A DNA stretch of 64,000 nucleotides from Undibacterium sp. (lineage in GTDB: Bacteria; Pseudomonadota; Gammaproteobacteria; Burkholderiales; Burkholderiaceae_D). A model generated the notes under the pieces. The model searched no databases and was not told the origin of the DNA. It worked only from the letters and a program-made list of their open reading frames with translations. Position 1 is the first letter of the stretch. The number at the start of each line of letters is the position of its first letter. The position numbers were made by a program, and so were the translations under genes. This document shows positions 1 through 9,189 of this stretch, piece by piece. Location: assembly GCA_030645915.1 (NCBI GenBank), contig JAUSNO010000030.1, positions 124,001-188,000 of the forward strand. Direction: 5' to 3'.

Positions 1-38
1 TAACATCCGGGATATTTATTTGGTAACGACGACATCAT
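1..38 (-). CDS. start of next gene in the lipid cluster (partial)
   Basis: On the minus strand the preceding gene ends in ATATGATG, so an ATG at 38 overlaps its TGA stop by four bases (ATGA) and opens a frame reading MMSSLPNKYPGC that runs off the window edge without a stop. A four-base overlap of this kind is typical of translational coupling within an operon, so the cluster very probably continues to the left. Twelve residues are too few to name the product; in aryl-polyene-like clusters a glycosyltransferase or a hotdog protein often follows, but that is only context. Confidence 0.45.
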   Translation of the reverse strand, partial: MMSSLPNKYPGC

Positions 39-1765
39 ATTGATTCCTCACGTGCTTCGATGGCGAATAATATACGTCCGCTTGAGTGTTGTTCGGTTGA
101 AAAAAATCGAAAATTCAGGCAGCCCTTTTGCAAATCATAATTTAGCTCCAGCGATACAGGCGAATCTGGCCGAATGACCTGCTGAAATTTAAGGGAATGG
201 ATCGCACGAAAATGTTTTGGCAAATTAAAATAATCACGTCCATACTGCATCGCCCAGTCTATCTGCACCACGCCGGGCAAGACTGGTGCTTCGGAAAAAT
301 GGCCATCGAAATAAAATAAATTCTCTGGCGCAATCAATTCAAACAGTACACGCTGATCATCACGCTCAAGTACGCACACGTGCGGCAATCGTGGTCGAGT
401 TTCAAGTAAACCTAGCAATAGCGCCTGAGGTGTTTTGCCTTGTGAGTTAACCGGCATCTGATCCAGATACCGCCATCGGCGCGGAAAGGCAATTGGTTCG
501 ATCGCACCTGTCAATGATTCGATCAGGTGCCTGTTCATACTCAACTTACCTTCAGTTTCCAGTAGATGCCGCCCCTGATCAGATGTGACGATGAACGCCG
601 CGAGACGCTGGCGCTGGCCGGGTAGTTGATCACACAACAGTATCCGCGCAGCCAGAACCAAAGGCGATGTCATTAACTGCCGTTCAATGACGTCGAGCGA
701 GATGCGTTTTTCTTCAATTTTTACAATGCGGTCGCTACGGCCATTGAGCAAGAATCGTCCATTGAGGTTTTCCTGTACACGATCGGCAAGTCGTAACCAG
801 CAATCATCTGCGAGATGCGGCGAACGCACTTCGAGCAAGTTTTCTTCAGTAGCGATACGCCATTCAACATGCGGCAGTGGCTGCCACGATTCATCTGCAT
901 CTGCGGTTCGTTGGCGCCACGCGATGCCGCCGGTTTCTGAGCTTCCGTAAACCTCGACCGGAATCTGTCCCAGCCATATGCCTATGTTGCGAGCGACATC
1001 TGCCTCCAACGGGCCACCTGACGAGAAAACCGCACGCAATCTTCCAGCGGCACTTGACCAATCCAGATGGTCGGGCAAGCGCTTCAGATGTGCCGGGCTG
1101 GAAATCAACGCACATGAGCCACCTGCTAGCAATTGCGCCAATTCTTCAGGAAAATTCTGGCTTTGCGCATGTATGGCGCGACCAGCCATTAATGGCCAAA
1201 GCACCTTGAACAATAAACCGTAAATGTGATGGTGTGAAACCGTCGCTATGATGACGGCATCCGTAAGTTTTCTGCCAAACATGGTTTCCAGCGTGGCGAC
1301 TTCACGGGACAATTGAGCAAGACACTTTGGTATAGCCTGGGCAACACCCGTCGTGCCTGAAGTGTGCACCACAAGTGCCTTAAAATCGTTACACATCGCT
1401 GTATAGGCATCGCAATTTTCATCATCAGCACTAGGTACCAATGGAGTAAATTCGGCTGGAAACTCGCCGAGAAATCCGTCAACTGATCGCTGCAGTGATC
1501 GACAATTGAGATCCAGGGTATCGGCCGTCAGCCATATGGTTTTTCCGGCATACCATGCGCCAAACAGAGCCGCCGCGAACTCGATACTGTCATCATGATA
1601 AAGCGCGAAATTCTTTCCATTGAGCCGACTTAACAGCGCACGCCAATCACTCACTCGCTTCAAAAACGCTGCATTATGTATTGCGTGACCACGGCGCCAG
1701 CCAACCACATGCTCTGCGGGGCGTGCTGCCATTACTTGATATACATTAAGCAGAGTATCAGACAT
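35..1765 (-). CDS. AMP-dependent acyl ligase fused to hotdog dehydratase
   Basis: A 576-residue two-part enzyme. Residues about 1-460 are an acyl/aryl-CoA (or acyl-ACP) synthetase: the adenylate-forming P-loop HTSGTTG lies at about 134-140 and YGSSETGG follows at about 275. The last 110 residues look like a FabA/FabZ hotdog dehydratase, with GHFSEAPVLPGV starting near residue 488, comparable to the FabZ GHFP..P..PGV motif. In aryl-polyene and xanthomonadin clusters such an enzyme loads the aromatic or acyl starter and dehydrates the growing chain. I chose the ATG at 1765, which overlaps the upstream TGA by eight bases, over a longer in-frame extension to 1906 that would run deep into that gene. 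Acts in the cytosol on the ACPs encoded just upstream. The substrate cannot be read from the sequence. Confidence 0.85.
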   Translation of the reverse strand: MSDTLLNVYQVMAARPAEHVVGWRRGHAIHNAAFLKRVSDWRALLSRLNGKNFALYHDDSIEFAAALFGAWYAGKTIWLTADTLDLNCRSLQRSVDGFLGEFPAEFTPLVPSADDENCDAYTAMCNDFKALVVHTSGTTGVAQAIPKCLAQLSREVATLETMFGRKLTDAVIIATVSHHHIYGLLFKVLWPLMAGRAIHAQSQNFPEELAQLLAGGSCALISSPAHLKRLPDHLDWSSAAGRLRAVFSSGGPLEADVARNIGIWLGQIPVEVYGSSETGGIAWRQRTADADESWQPLPHVEWRIATEENLLEVRSPHLADDCWLRLADRVQENLNGRFLLNGRSDRIVKIEEKRISLDVIERQLMTSPLVLAARILLCDQLPGQRQRLAAFIVTSDQGRHLLETEGKLSMNRHLIESLTGAIEPIAFPRRWRYLDQMPVNSQGKTPQALLLGLLETRPRLPHVCVLERDDQRVLFELIAPENLFYFDGHFSEAPVLPGVVQIDWAMQYGRDYFNLPKHFRAIHSLKFQQVIRPDSPVSLELNYDLQKGCLNFRFFSTEQHSSGRILFAIEAREESI

Positions 1766-2297
1766 GATGCCGGCGTTTAAAACGTAATCGAAACAGGAAC
1801 TCGATGCCAAATAACAAGCCCATGAGAAGGTAAGAAACAACACCGGTGTAGATCGACCAAATCGCGTCCGAGGCCCACATAGCAGTAACAAATGCAATCG
1901 CGCCATTAACTACGAAAAATGCGCACCAGATCTGCGTCACACGCCGGGTATAGGCAATCGCCACGTCAGGTAAATTGGGTTCGCGCATGCGTGCAAACCG
2001 CTCTACCATCGATGGCGGCGCCGCCAGGCTATAGCTGAAAACCGCTAACATGGCAACATTGACCAATACCGGATACATCTTCAATGGCAACAGCACATTA
2101 CCCCACACGGCGGCAACCACTAACAGCATCACACCTGCTACTGTCCATCGTGCGAAACGACTTATTTTTAGCGTGGGCAGGCGTGTCAGAGCTGCCAGAA
2201 GTAGCACGCAAGCTAACCAGCGCGGCTCTACCTTGCCATGTCCAAACCAGATGAGGAGCGGATACGTGAGTGTGATTAACACCGTCAGGACGGTCAA
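1758..2297 (-). CDS. COG4648-type integral membrane protein of polyene/lipid cluster
   Basis: A 179-residue, very hydrophobic protein with roughly five or six membrane helices, the first being MTVLTVLITLTYPLLIWFGH. The length, the opening and the position between an ACP and an AMP-ligase match the COG4648-type membrane proteins of xanthomonadin and aryl-polyene clusters; their biochemical role is not established. It starts 20 bases after the ACP stop and overlaps the ligase gene by eight bases, so it is inside one transcription unit. Assignment rests on context plus general resemblance; there is no catalytic motif that I can point to. Confidence 0.65.
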   Translation of the reverse strand: MTVLTVLITLTYPLLIWFGHGKVEPRWLACVLLLAALTRLPTLKISRFARWTVAGVMLLVVAAVWGNVLLPLKMYPVLVNVAMLAVFSYSLAAPPSMVERFARMREPNLPDVAIAYTRRVTQIWCAFFVVNGAIAFVTAMWASDAIWSIYTGVVSYLLMGLLFGIEFLFRLRFKRRHHV

Positions 2298-2317
2298 TAT
2301 AGAACGAATTATTTCGC

Positions 2318-2581
2318 TTACTCCGAAGGCAAATCAGAAAGTGCATCAATCACATCGCTAATCGTGCGTATGGTCTTGAATACCTCAGGTTGCAGGCGCT
2401 TGCCTGTCATTTGTTTTAGTTTCACAGCCAGGTCTACCGCATCAATACTATCGATGTCCAAATCAGCATACAGATTGGACTGGAGAGTCATCGTCGACTT
2501 ATCCAATTCAAACATCTCCGCGAGCAAATCAACCACCCACAAATACAGTTCATCCTTGCTCATTGCGCTTACTACTACCAT
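2318..2581 (-). CDS. acyl carrier protein (first after the edge, distal ACP)
   Basis: An 87-residue acyl carrier protein. The 4'-phosphopantetheine attachment motif is DSIDAVD with the serine at residue 45, in a typical acidic four-helix ACP. The ATG at 2581 has a good purine-rich site (AAGGGG) seven bases upstream; a second in-frame ATG at 2563 (MSKDELY) is possible and would make an 81-residue protein. It lies only 11 bases after a second ACP gene. Paired, non-identical ACPs are characteristic of aryl-polyene/xanthomonadin clusters, where they carry the starter and the extending chain. Confidence 0.9.
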   Translation of the reverse strand: MVVVSAMSKDELYLWVVDLLAEMFELDKSTMTLQSNLYADLDIDSIDAVDLAVKLKQMTGKRLQPEVFKTIRTISDVIDALSDLPSE

Positions 2582-2592
2582 TACCCTACCCC

Positions 2593-2847
2593 TTATTTTT
2601 TTCTATTTTTCTCTATCAGTGCAGCCAATGTGCGCACTGAAGCGAAATGGCGCCGCGTATCTTCGGAATCGGCAGAAAGCGAAATACCATAGCGTTTTTG
2701 CAGTGCCACGCCCAATTCCAAGGCATCGATGGAATCCAGTCCCAACCCCTCTACAAACAAGGCCGCATCAACATCAATATCGTCTGCAGTGATGTCTTCC
2801 AGTTGCAACGCTTCGATGATCAGTTCTTTCACTTCTTGTTCAAGCAT
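2593..2847 (-). CDS. acyl carrier protein (proximal ACP)
   Basis: An 84-residue acyl carrier protein with the phosphopantetheine motif GLDSIDALELG, serine at residue 39. It differs clearly from the ACP encoded next to it, so the two are unlikely to be simple backups. Its start overlaps the end of the acyltransferase gene by eight bases, which points to coupled translation. It should be activated by a 4'-phosphopantetheinyl transferase encoded elsewhere and serve the ketosynthase and dehydratase activities of the cluster. Confidence 0.9.
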   Translation of the reverse strand: MLEQEVKELIIEALQLEDITADDIDVDAALFVEGLGLDSIDALELGVALQKRYGISLSADSEDTRRHFASVRTLAALIEKNRKK

Positions 2848-3613
2848 GGTGTTGATTTCTCTCAGTAAAATAGGTTTGTAGATAATCTGTTAAATGTCGT
2901 GCCGCCATCACTTCACTGACGTCATTGGCAATAAAATCGTCAATCTGTATATCTTCCTGCACCTCAATCCGAAAACGTGCGAACCGGGAAGGAACATGCC
3001 ACCATTTATCCCCTTTGCCCAGGGTCATAGGTCTACAACTGATCAGCACGGGTGTGACATGACGTTTTCCACGGACAGCGATATTGGCGGCACCTCGTTT
3101 CAGGCGAATCGATCCGCCGCTCGGCGTCCTTGTCCCTTCCGGAAATACGATCAGATTATTTCCCGCTTCAAGCGATGCAATACAATCGACCACCAGATTG
3201 GCGCCCTGATCGTTATTGATGTAACCCGCCGACCGCACCGGTCCGCGGGTAAATGGGTTATTCCACAGCCCCGCCTTTACGATGCAATCAGCGCGCTTGA
3301 CGAAAGCCATTAAAAATACCGTGTCGATCAGGGTCGGGTGATTCGCCAAAATCAGCAATCCCTCGCGTTTCAGGCGCTGGCCGCCGACAAGCTCATAACG
3401 CAGTACACCAAGCAACTTCATTAAACCAACAAAAGTGAGAAAAGCCGCTCGAATGACTTCACGCGCAAGCGCAGTGCGCTGCTGCCTATGCCAAACCATA
3501 AGATTTAACATGGGAAATACCAACACGCGAAGCAGCAATCCTCCCACGCCAAAACTGACAAAACTTAATCCTGTCGCAAACACTCGCCAGTAAAGATTGA
3601 GCTGATTACTCAT
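2840..3613 (-). CDS. PlsC-like 1-acylglycerol-phosphate acyltransferase
   Basis: A 257-residue acyltransferase of the LPLAT/PlsC family. It has the catalytic HX4D block (NHPTLID, residues 91-97) and the substrate-binding block FPEGTRT (about 157-163), with a hydrophobic N-terminus suited to membrane association. I chose the ATG at 3613, giving the eight-base overlap ATGAGTAA with the upstream stop; the frame is open to 3667 but that would run into the upstream gene. In housekeeping PlsC this reaction makes phosphatidic acid. Sitting between a ketosynthase-like gene and two ACPs, it more likely moves the polyene or acyl product from ACP to a lipid anchor, as proposed for aryl-polyene clusters. 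Confidence 0.85.
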   Translation of the reverse strand: MSNQLNLYWRVFATGLSFVSFGVGGLLLRVLVFPMLNLMVWHRQQRTALAREVIRAAFLTFVGLMKLLGVLRYELVGGQRLKREGLLILANHPTLIDTVFLMAFVKRADCIVKAGLWNNPFTRGPVRSAGYINNDQGANLVVDCIASLEAGNNLIVFPEGTRTPSGGSIRLKRGAANIAVRGKRHVTPVLISCRPMTLGKGDKWWHVPSRFARFRIEVQEDIQIDDFIANDVSEVMAARHLTDYLQTYFTERNQHHA

Positions 3614-4355
3614 CGCGCGTCCAGCTCCACAGGCGGCGGTCTGCCGATCGCTGCAATTGACTGTCACCTCGCAGCTGAAATTGCAATACCTCCAAGCTAC
3701 CAGGCATAGAATTAGGCGTCTGAGGCATCTCAGACGTTTCGGCCTGAGCAGCAGTCCAATTCAAATGCATTGAATTGTTGTCAGCAGGCACGACTAACCA
3801 TGCCCATGCATGCGGTTGCTCATGGCACTCTTCAAATTGCTGGAAGACAGACGGTAAACAAATGTCATATGAGACAAGCAACACTTCCGGTGCACCGTCC
3901 CTGAGCAAACTACAAGCTTCAATCACTGCATGTTCAACCGTACTTGCTCCGGCCGAAACGGCAATATGGTTTGCCCGATCAGCGCGTGCAATCGAAAACA
4001 AACCGGCACTGGCGTTATGCACGGCCAGACCAAAGCCGGTTGGTGACAGAGCAGTATCATTCACCAGATCAGTTAATAGATCGACGGAACGCGATGCCTC
4101 ACCATGCCGTGAACAAAACACGGCTGGAACGCCAGTGCGCCCGTCAAGACACTGGTAAGCGACTTCAAGCGCCAGCTTGCCAAGAAAACCAGCGCGCCGG
4201 CGTAGCATGGATGGCATTTGACGCACGCTTGGTTCAGCATCACCAGCAATCACGAATGGCGATTGCGCCCAAACCTGCCATGCTTCAGGCGTCTCTATTC
4301 CTGGCGCCCAAGCGGCTTGTCTGGCAATAGAAAAACTGACTCCATGTTCGCCCAT
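3606..4355 (-). CDS. beta-ketoacyl synthase N-terminal-like protein
   Basis: A 249-residue protein resembling the stand-alone beta-ketoacyl-synthase N-terminal-like domain that opens many aryl-polyene and xanthomonadin clusters. It is about half the length of a complete ketosynthase and I see no clear Cys-His-His catalytic triad, so it may act as a partner or chain-length subunit of a condensing enzyme encoded elsewhere in the cluster. The segment around residues 105-150 (GLAVHNASAGLFSIARAD) is the most ketosynthase-like stretch. It is the first gene of the leftward operon, preceded by a 326-base non-coding region. Confidence 0.65.
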   Translation of the reverse strand: MGEHGVSFSIARQAAWAPGIETPEAWQVWAQSPFVIAGDAEPSVRQMPSMLRRRAGFLGKLALEVAYQCLDGRTGVPAVFCSRHGEASRSVDLLTDLVNDTALSPTGFGLAVHNASAGLFSIARADRANHIAVSAGASTVEHAVIEACSLLRDGAPEVLLVSYDICLPSVFQQFEECHEQPHAWAWLVVPADNNSMHLNWTAAQAETSEMPQTPNSMPGSLEVLQFQLRGDSQLQRSADRRLWSWTRDE

Positions 4356-4681
4356 TGTATTTTTTTAACCTGTGTTTCCTGGTGCAAATTGAAAAATGCA
4401 TTCACGTCAGATAGCTGAAATATAAGCAGAAATGCGCGGCACAGTATGACGTCTCAGAGCACTTAAATCAATTGAAATGCTTGCTTTTATACTATGAGAA
4501 CACTCTAATTTAGGTAAATTCGCCTATCAGCAACAAAAATGAAAATTTTAAATTCTCACGAACACCATCGCCAGCACGCACTGTCCATGCGGGTTTCCAG
4601 GCACATGCCGCCAGAAGGCGCATGGATAGTGCGTGGTGGGGCTGCTACATTTTCTACAACCGAACATGCCTCACAAATAGT
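4356..4681. other. non-coding region upstream of lipid cluster and downstream of metC
   Basis: This 326-base gap must hold the promoter of the leftward lipid cluster, since its first gene starts at 4355. The stretch from 4400 to 4545 is AT-rich and is the likely promoter; I could not fix a -35/-10 pair with confidence. The metC-proximal half contains a 69-base imperfect inverted repeat, listed separately. No convincing open reading frame was found. Confidence 0.6.
4571..4639. repeat. dispersed inverted repeat, copy 1 (degenerate)
   Basis: Arms at 4571-4591 and 4619-4639 pair at 19 of 21 positions. The outer sequence CACGCACTGTCCATGCGGGT is shared, with small changes, by copies at 26365-26439 and 35935-36003. 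It lies 43 bases beyond the metC stop. It could form a hairpin in the metC transcript or mark the end of a small mobile or REP-like element. No coding potential is evident. Confidence 0.75.
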
Positions 4682-5863
4682 TCAGGCCAAGCGAGCCAAT
4701 GCTTGCTCAATATCGGCAATTAAATCTTCGGTACTTTCCAGACCAATATTAAATCGTACCAAAATACCCTCGTGCGACCAATCCTTGCGCATTTGCGCAA
4801 TACGGTAAGGTACACACAAACTATGCGCACCACCCCAACTGTAGCCAATCTTGAACAGTTTGAGATTATTGACGAACTGATCTGTCTGCACTTCGCTGTA
4901 CCGGGCATCGAACAGAACCGAAAACAAACCCCCTGCACCGGTAAAATCGCGCTTCCAAGTGTCGTGCCCAGGGCAATCAGGAAAAGCCGGATGCAATATT
5001 TTGTTAATTTCCGGACGGGATTGAAGCCAGCCGGCAACCTTGCGTGCACTGGCATCATGGGCATCGAAACGCAACTTAAGCGTAGGCAAATTGCGCAACA
5101 CCAAATATGCGTCGTCCATGCCGACGCCGAATCCAAGTCGCATGTGTGCCGCTTGCAGGCGCACATTAAGCGCCTGATCTCTGGTAATGACTGCGCCCAT
5201 CAAAACGTCTGAACCGCCACTTTGATATTTGGTGAGCGCTTGCATGACTATATCAACGCCATGTTCAAAAGCGGCAAACGCTATCCCACCTGACCAGGTA
5301 TTGTCGATGGCGACCAGCACACCTTTAGCATGAGCGGCGCTGCAAATGGCTGGAATATCAGGCACTTCCATTGATACCGAACCTGGCGCTTCGGTCCAGA
5401 TCAATTTGGTATTTGCCTCGATGAGATCAGCGATACCTGCACCAATAAGTGGGTTGTAATAGCGCGCGCTAATACCAAAACTACGCGCCAGCCAATCGCC
5501 GAGTTCGCGATTTGGGTTATAGACATTGTCAGGCAACAGTACATCATCACCTGCTTGCAGCAGCGCCATGTCCACCAAGGTAATCGCCGCTAACCCGCTC
5601 GGTGCCAACAGGCAGTATTCGCCCTGCTCTATTTCAGCCAGGCGCGCTTCCAAGGTAAAGCTGGTCGGTGTTCCGTGCAAACCATAGGTATAGGCTGACT
5701 TATCCTGCCAGTGGCGTGCACGCATTGCGGCAACGTCTTTAAACAATACCGTTGAAGCGTGATGAATCGCGGTCGGCAATGCTGCAAAACCTTCAGGAGC
5801 TTGATAATCGCTGTGCGTTAACATTGTGCTCAGACTGCTGGTGGAGTTTGTATTTTTGGACAT
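4682..5863 (-). CDS. metC: cystathionine beta-lyase
   Basis: A 393-residue PLP enzyme of the Cys/Met trans-sulfuration family that splits cystathionine into homocysteine, pyruvate and ammonia in methionine synthesis. The PLP lysine is Lys212 in ALTKYQSGG, and the C-terminal SYSWGGAHSLCVPY block is the type found in MetC rather than in cystathionine gamma-synthase. I chose the ATG at 5863 (MSKNTNSTSS) because the family has no long N-terminal extension; an upstream in-frame start at 5899 adds 12 unlikely residues. A methionine gamma-lyase or alliinase-like activity cannot be excluded from sequence alone. It is transcribed alone, with a 237-base gap from rimO. Confidence 0.85.
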   Translation of the reverse strand: MSKNTNSTSSLSTMLTHSDYQAPEGFAALPTAIHHASTVLFKDVAAMRARHWQDKSAYTYGLHGTPTSFTLEARLAEIEQGEYCLLAPSGLAAITLVDMALLQAGDDVLLPDNVYNPNRELGDWLARSFGISARYYNPLIGAGIADLIEANTKLIWTEAPGSVSMEVPDIPAICSAAHAKGVLVAIDNTWSGGIAFAAFEHGVDIVMQALTKYQSGGSDVLMGAVITRDQALNVRLQAAHMRLGFGVGMDDAYLVLRNLPTLKLRFDAHDASARKVAGWLQSRPEINKILHPAFPDCPGHDTWKRDFTGAGGLFSVLFDARYSEVQTDQFVNNLKLFKIGYSWGGAHSLCVPYRIAQMRKDWSHEGILVRFNIGLESTEDLIADIEQALARLA

Positions 5864-6100
5864 AAAATTTACCGTCAACGATGAGGAATCATGCAACATG
5901 AAAAACTATGGCTCAACCGTATAGCAGGCATCAAGAAAAGTACCCCATCATCACGCCATTGCGATTAGACATGTAGCATGATCATGCGAATTCTCTCAAC
6001 ACACTAGCTGGAGACGCTTACTGCGTAAGGGCTGCATGAGAGCATGCCTGCAAAGCCTTGCCCCGCCTGCGTTTCCAGCCATCCGCTTTTGAAAATCAAT

Positions 6101-7492
6101 TCAAACAGCCTCACCCCATAAATCATGGGCATCAGCAGCAGTAATAGTGACATCGACAAATTCGCCAACCTTGAGCTTGCGATGCGGTTCGAATGGTGGC
6201 TTGACGTAAACGACACCATCAATTTCAGGGGCGTCAGCAGAACTTCGGCCAACACCGCCGCTACGATCGAGAGAATCGATCAGGACACGCATGGTTTTGC
6301 CGATCTTGGCTTGCAGGCGTTTTTTAGAAATACCTTCTTGCAACTCCATTACGCGACGACGACGATCTTCCCGCACGTCATCGGGCAACTGACTCGCCAG
6401 CTCGTTCGCAGTGGCGCCATCGACTGGCGAATAGGCGAAGCAACCCAAACGATCAATCTCAGCTTCTTTCAAGAAATCGAGCAGATATTCAAACTCTTCC
6501 TCGGTTTCGCCCGGAAAGCCTGCAATGAAGGTGGATCGAATAGTAATCTCAGGGCACATGGCACGCCATGCCTTGATGCGTTCGCTATTTTTTTCGCCGC
6601 TAGCAGGACGTTTCATTCGCTTCAATACATCCGGATGGGCGTGCTGCAAAGGCACATCCAAATACGGCAATACGTGCCCATTGTTCATAAATGGAATAAT
6701 CTGATCGACATGAGGATACGGATAAACGTAATGCAGACGTACCCAGGAGTCGTATTGTTTAGCCAACTCGCCCAGCGCTTCAACTAACTGCGTCATGTGC
6801 GTCTTAAGCGGCTTGCCGTTCCAGAAACCCATGCGAAATTTGATATCGACGCCATAGGCGCTGGTATCTTGAGAAATCACCAGCAATTCTTTGACGCCAG
6901 CCTTGAACAAATTCTCGGCCTCCACCATGACATCGCCAATTGGCCTTGACACCAGATCACCACGCATGGAAGGAATAATACAAAAGCTGCAGCGGTGGTT
7001 ACAACCCTCAGAAATTTTGAGATAGGCAAAGTGCTTAGGCGTAAGTTTAACGCCTTGAGGCGGCACCAAATCAATAAACGGCTCATGCGGCTTAGGCAGA
7101 TGAAAATGCACTGCACTCATCACCTCAGTCAACGCGTGCGGACCGGTTACGGCCAAAACTTTTGGATGAATATTTTTAATTAAATCATTACCATCAGCAT
7201 CTTTTTTTGCACCGAGACATCCAGTAACAATAACCTTGCCATTTTCACTCAACGCTTCACCGATGGCATCAAGTGACTCCTGAACCGCCGCGTCGATAAA
7301 ACCACAAGTATTAACAATCACCAGATCAGCGCCGTCGTAAGATTTAGCAGTGTCGTAGCCTTCAGCACGCAACTGCGTCAGAATCTGTTCCGAGTCAACC
7401 AAAGCTTTTGGACAACCCAAAGAAACAAAACCGACTTTAGGGTTCATTTTAGGTGCGACGGCAACGGGAGTTGAAGATGTTTCTAGAGACAT
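6101..7492 (-). CDS. rimO: ribosomal protein S12 methylthiotransferase
   Basis: A 463-residue radical-SAM methylthiotransferase that adds a methylthio group to the conserved aspartate of ribosomal protein S12. Three cysteines for the auxiliary 4Fe-4S cluster sit at about residues 27 ([12 protein letters not shown]), 63 and 92. The radical-SAM CxxxCxxC motif is [10 protein letters not shown] with cysteines at 164, 168 and 171. A TRAM domain forms the C-terminus. [12 protein letters not shown] and the S12-type layout separate it from the tRNA enzyme MiaB. The ATG at 7492 (MSLETSS) is preferred over an upstream TTG at 7516. It follows phaR at a distance of 96 bases and may share its transcript. 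Confidence 0.95.
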   Translation of the reverse strand: MSLETSSTPVAVAPKMNPKVGFVSLGCPKALVDSEQILTQLRAEGYDTAKSYDGADLVIVNTCGFIDAAVQESLDAIGEALSENGKVIVTGCLGAKKDADGNDLIKNIHPKVLAVTGPHALTEVMSAVHFHLPKPHEPFIDLVPPQGVKLTPKHFAYLKISEGCNHRCSFCIIPSMRGDLVSRPIGDVMVEAENLFKAGVKELLVISQDTSAYGVDIKFRMGFWNGKPLKTHMTQLVEALGELAKQYDSWVRLHYVYPYPHVDQIIPFMNNGHVLPYLDVPLQHAHPDVLKRMKRPASGEKNSERIKAWRAMCPEITIRSTFIAGFPGETEEEFEYLLDFLKEAEIDRLGCFAYSPVDGATANELASQLPDDVREDRRRRVMELQEGISKKRLQAKIGKTMRVLIDSLDRSGGVGRSSADAPEIDGVVYVKPPFEPHRKLKVGEFVDVTITAADAHDLWGEAV

Positions 7493-7588
7493 AATAAAAA
7501 AAGAGATACAAAGCAATCTGCTATTGTACCTCTTCCTTGGCCCAGCGCTAAATAACGAATACTAGCCTGACATTACTTCATTACATTT

Positions 7589-8143
7589 TTATTTATTTTT
7601 TTTATCTTCTGCCACGAAGGGAAAACCAAACATATTTTTTGACTGGCTTTGCATCTGCTCCTGCATCTGCACGAACAAATTTTTGCTTTGGTCAATATAA
7701 TTGCCCATCATGCCCTGCATCATCGGCCCTTGCACATTCATAAACTGCGTCCACATCTCAGGGCTGAAGGTCTTACCCTCATAAGTGCCACTGGAATTTT
7801 CTGTCAATTTATTTTGGATATCAATAAAGGCCTGAATATTTTTTTCCAGATATGAACCCATCATTCCTTGCATGGCATGTCCGTAATAACGAATAATCTG
7901 CGCCAATGCAACACTTGAAAACATCGGTGCGCCACCCGCCTCCGCTTCTAGAATGATTTGCAATAGAATGGCTCTTGTCAGATCCTCGCCAGTTTTGGCA
8001 TCTACCACAGCAAAATCATCGTTTTCCAAAACAAACTGTCTCACATCAACTAAGGTGATGTAACTGCTTGTCTGGGTATCATACAATCGACGATTCGGAT
8101 ATTTTTTGATCAAATGCTGCGTTATCTTTTTTGCGTTATTCAT
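7589..8143 (-). CDS. phaR: polyhydroxyalkanoate synthesis repressor
   Basis: A 184-residue PhaR regulator. The N-terminal PHB/PHA accumulation DNA-binding domain begins with LIKKYPNRRLYDTQTSSYITL, a hallmark of the family, and is followed by the C-terminal PHB-binding region rich in Met and Gln. Known PhaR proteins bind PHB granules and DNA and repress phasin (phaP) and their own genes until polymer appears. The ATG at 8143 (MNNAKK) has GAG six bases upstream in AAATGAGATTTCAATG; the frame is open to 8173. It lies downstream of phaC-phaB, but a strong terminator separates them, so it is probably transcribed on its own. Confidence 0.93.
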   Translation of the reverse strand: MNNAKKITQHLIKKYPNRRLYDTQTSSYITLVDVRQFVLENDDFAVVDAKTGEDLTRAILLQIILEAEAGGAPMFSSVALAQIIRYYGHAMQGMMGSYLEKNIQAFIDIQNKLTENSSGTYEGKTFSPEMWTQFMNVQGPMMQGMMGNYIDQSKNLFVQMQEQMQSQSKNMFGFPFVAEDKKNK

Positions 8144-8316
8144 TGAAATCTCATTTGATAAAGCTCCAGACAAAGATCACCGAAAAGAAAAATCGCCAGT
8201 GTGATTCAATGCCAGACTCAAGCAGACAATCAACGTACATGTGCATATAGTGCGCAATGCGAAGAATTGCCCGTCCCCTAAATACTCTTTGTTATTATCT
8301 TAACCGCAATAAATAA

Positions 8317-8345
8317 ACCCACCAGAACAAGAAGTTCTGGTGGGT
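8317..8345 (-). terminator. rho-independent terminator of phaC-phaB
   Basis: A perfect 12-base-pair stem (8317-8328 with 8334-8345) around a five-base loop. Read on the minus strand it is followed by GGGTTTATTTATT, a loose U-rich tract. It stands 77 bases after the phaB stop and before the phaR start, which fits termination of the phaCB message. Confidence 0.8.
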
Positions 8346-8421
8346 ATCATTCTACCGCACTGCGGCAAGTGCGCTGCAATAAAAATTATATTGTGTGCAT
8401 ACCCAAATATCACGGGGGTGA

Positions 8422-9162
8422 TTACCCCATGTGCAACCCACCATTGATAGAGAAATCAGAACCGGTCGCATATCCACCTTCATCTGATGCAATCCATGCA
8501 ACGATCGAGGCTATTTCTTCAGGTTCAGCCAGACGTTTAACCGGGATACCTGCAACAATTTTCTCCAGTACATCAGGGCGAATAGCCTTGACCATATCAG
8601 TACCCACATAACCGGGAGAAACAGTATTGACCGTCACACCTTTGGTCGCCACTTCTTGTGCCAATGCCATTGAAAAGCCATGAATACCAGCTTTAGCAGT
8701 GGAATAATTGGTCTGGCCAAATTGTCCTTTTTGTCCATTCACCGAAGAAATATTGATGATCCGTCCCCAACCACGGTCAACCATCCCCTCGATAACCTGT
8801 TTGGTGACGTTAAACAAAGAATTCAAATTAGTATCGATAACTGCATCCCAATCGGCTTTCAACATTTTTCGGAACTGACCGTCACGCGTGATGCCGGCAT
8901 TATTGACGAGCACATCAACTTCACCAATTTCCGCTCTTACTTTTTCAAATGCTGCTTTGGTCGATTCCCAATCAGAGACATTACCCTCAGAGGCATGAAT
9001 ATCAAGACCTTCTGCACGCATATCCGCTAGCCATTTGTCCTTGCGGGGCGAATTAGGGCCACAGCCAGCAACCACTGTATAACCCTCTTTGCACAGACGT
9101 TTGCATATTGGAGTTCCGATTCCACCCATACCGCCAGTTACATACGCTACTCGTTTTGACAT
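8422..9162 (-). CDS. phaB: acetoacetyl-CoA reductase
   Basis: A 246-residue short-chain dehydrogenase that reduces acetoacetyl-CoA to (R)-3-hydroxybutyryl-CoA with NADPH, supplying monomer to PhaC. The cofactor motif TGGMGGIG is at residues 9-16, NNAG at 87-90, and the catalytic Ser140, Tyr153 and Lys157 are in place (NYSTAK). The length and the ending FSINGGLHMG are typical of PhaB/PhbB. It begins 27 bases after phaC, so both are one transcript. No phaA thiolase gene is present beside them; the thiolase must be supplied from elsewhere. Confidence 0.95.
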   Translation of the reverse strand: MSKRVAYVTGGMGGIGTPICKRLCKEGYTVVAGCGPNSPRKDKWLADMRAEGLDIHASEGNVSDWESTKAAFEKVRAEIGEVDVLVNNAGITRDGQFRKMLKADWDAVIDTNLNSLFNVTKQVIEGMVDRGWGRIINISSVNGQKGQFGQTNYSTAKAGIHGFSMALAQEVATKGVTVNTVSPGYVGTDMVKAIRPDVLEKIVAGIPVKRLAEPEEIASIVAWIASDEGGYATGSDFSINGGLHMG

Positions 9163-9189
9163 ACTATATCTCCATGTTTTTTTAATGAA

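Noticed and set aside
2840-3613. Calling the acyltransferase a housekeeping plsC
   Set aside because: It overlaps a ketosynthase-like gene and an ACP gene by eight bases each, so its context is a lipid/polyene cluster.
5976-5987. Short palindrome GCATGATCATGC upstream of metC
   Set aside because: Twelve bases made of ATG/CAT repeats can arise by chance; no second site or known regulator match.
6125-6787. Long plus-strand reading frame (220 codons) opposite rimO
   Set aside because: It lies entirely antisense to a clear RimO with all cluster cysteines, has no recognisable domain and no ribosome-binding site.
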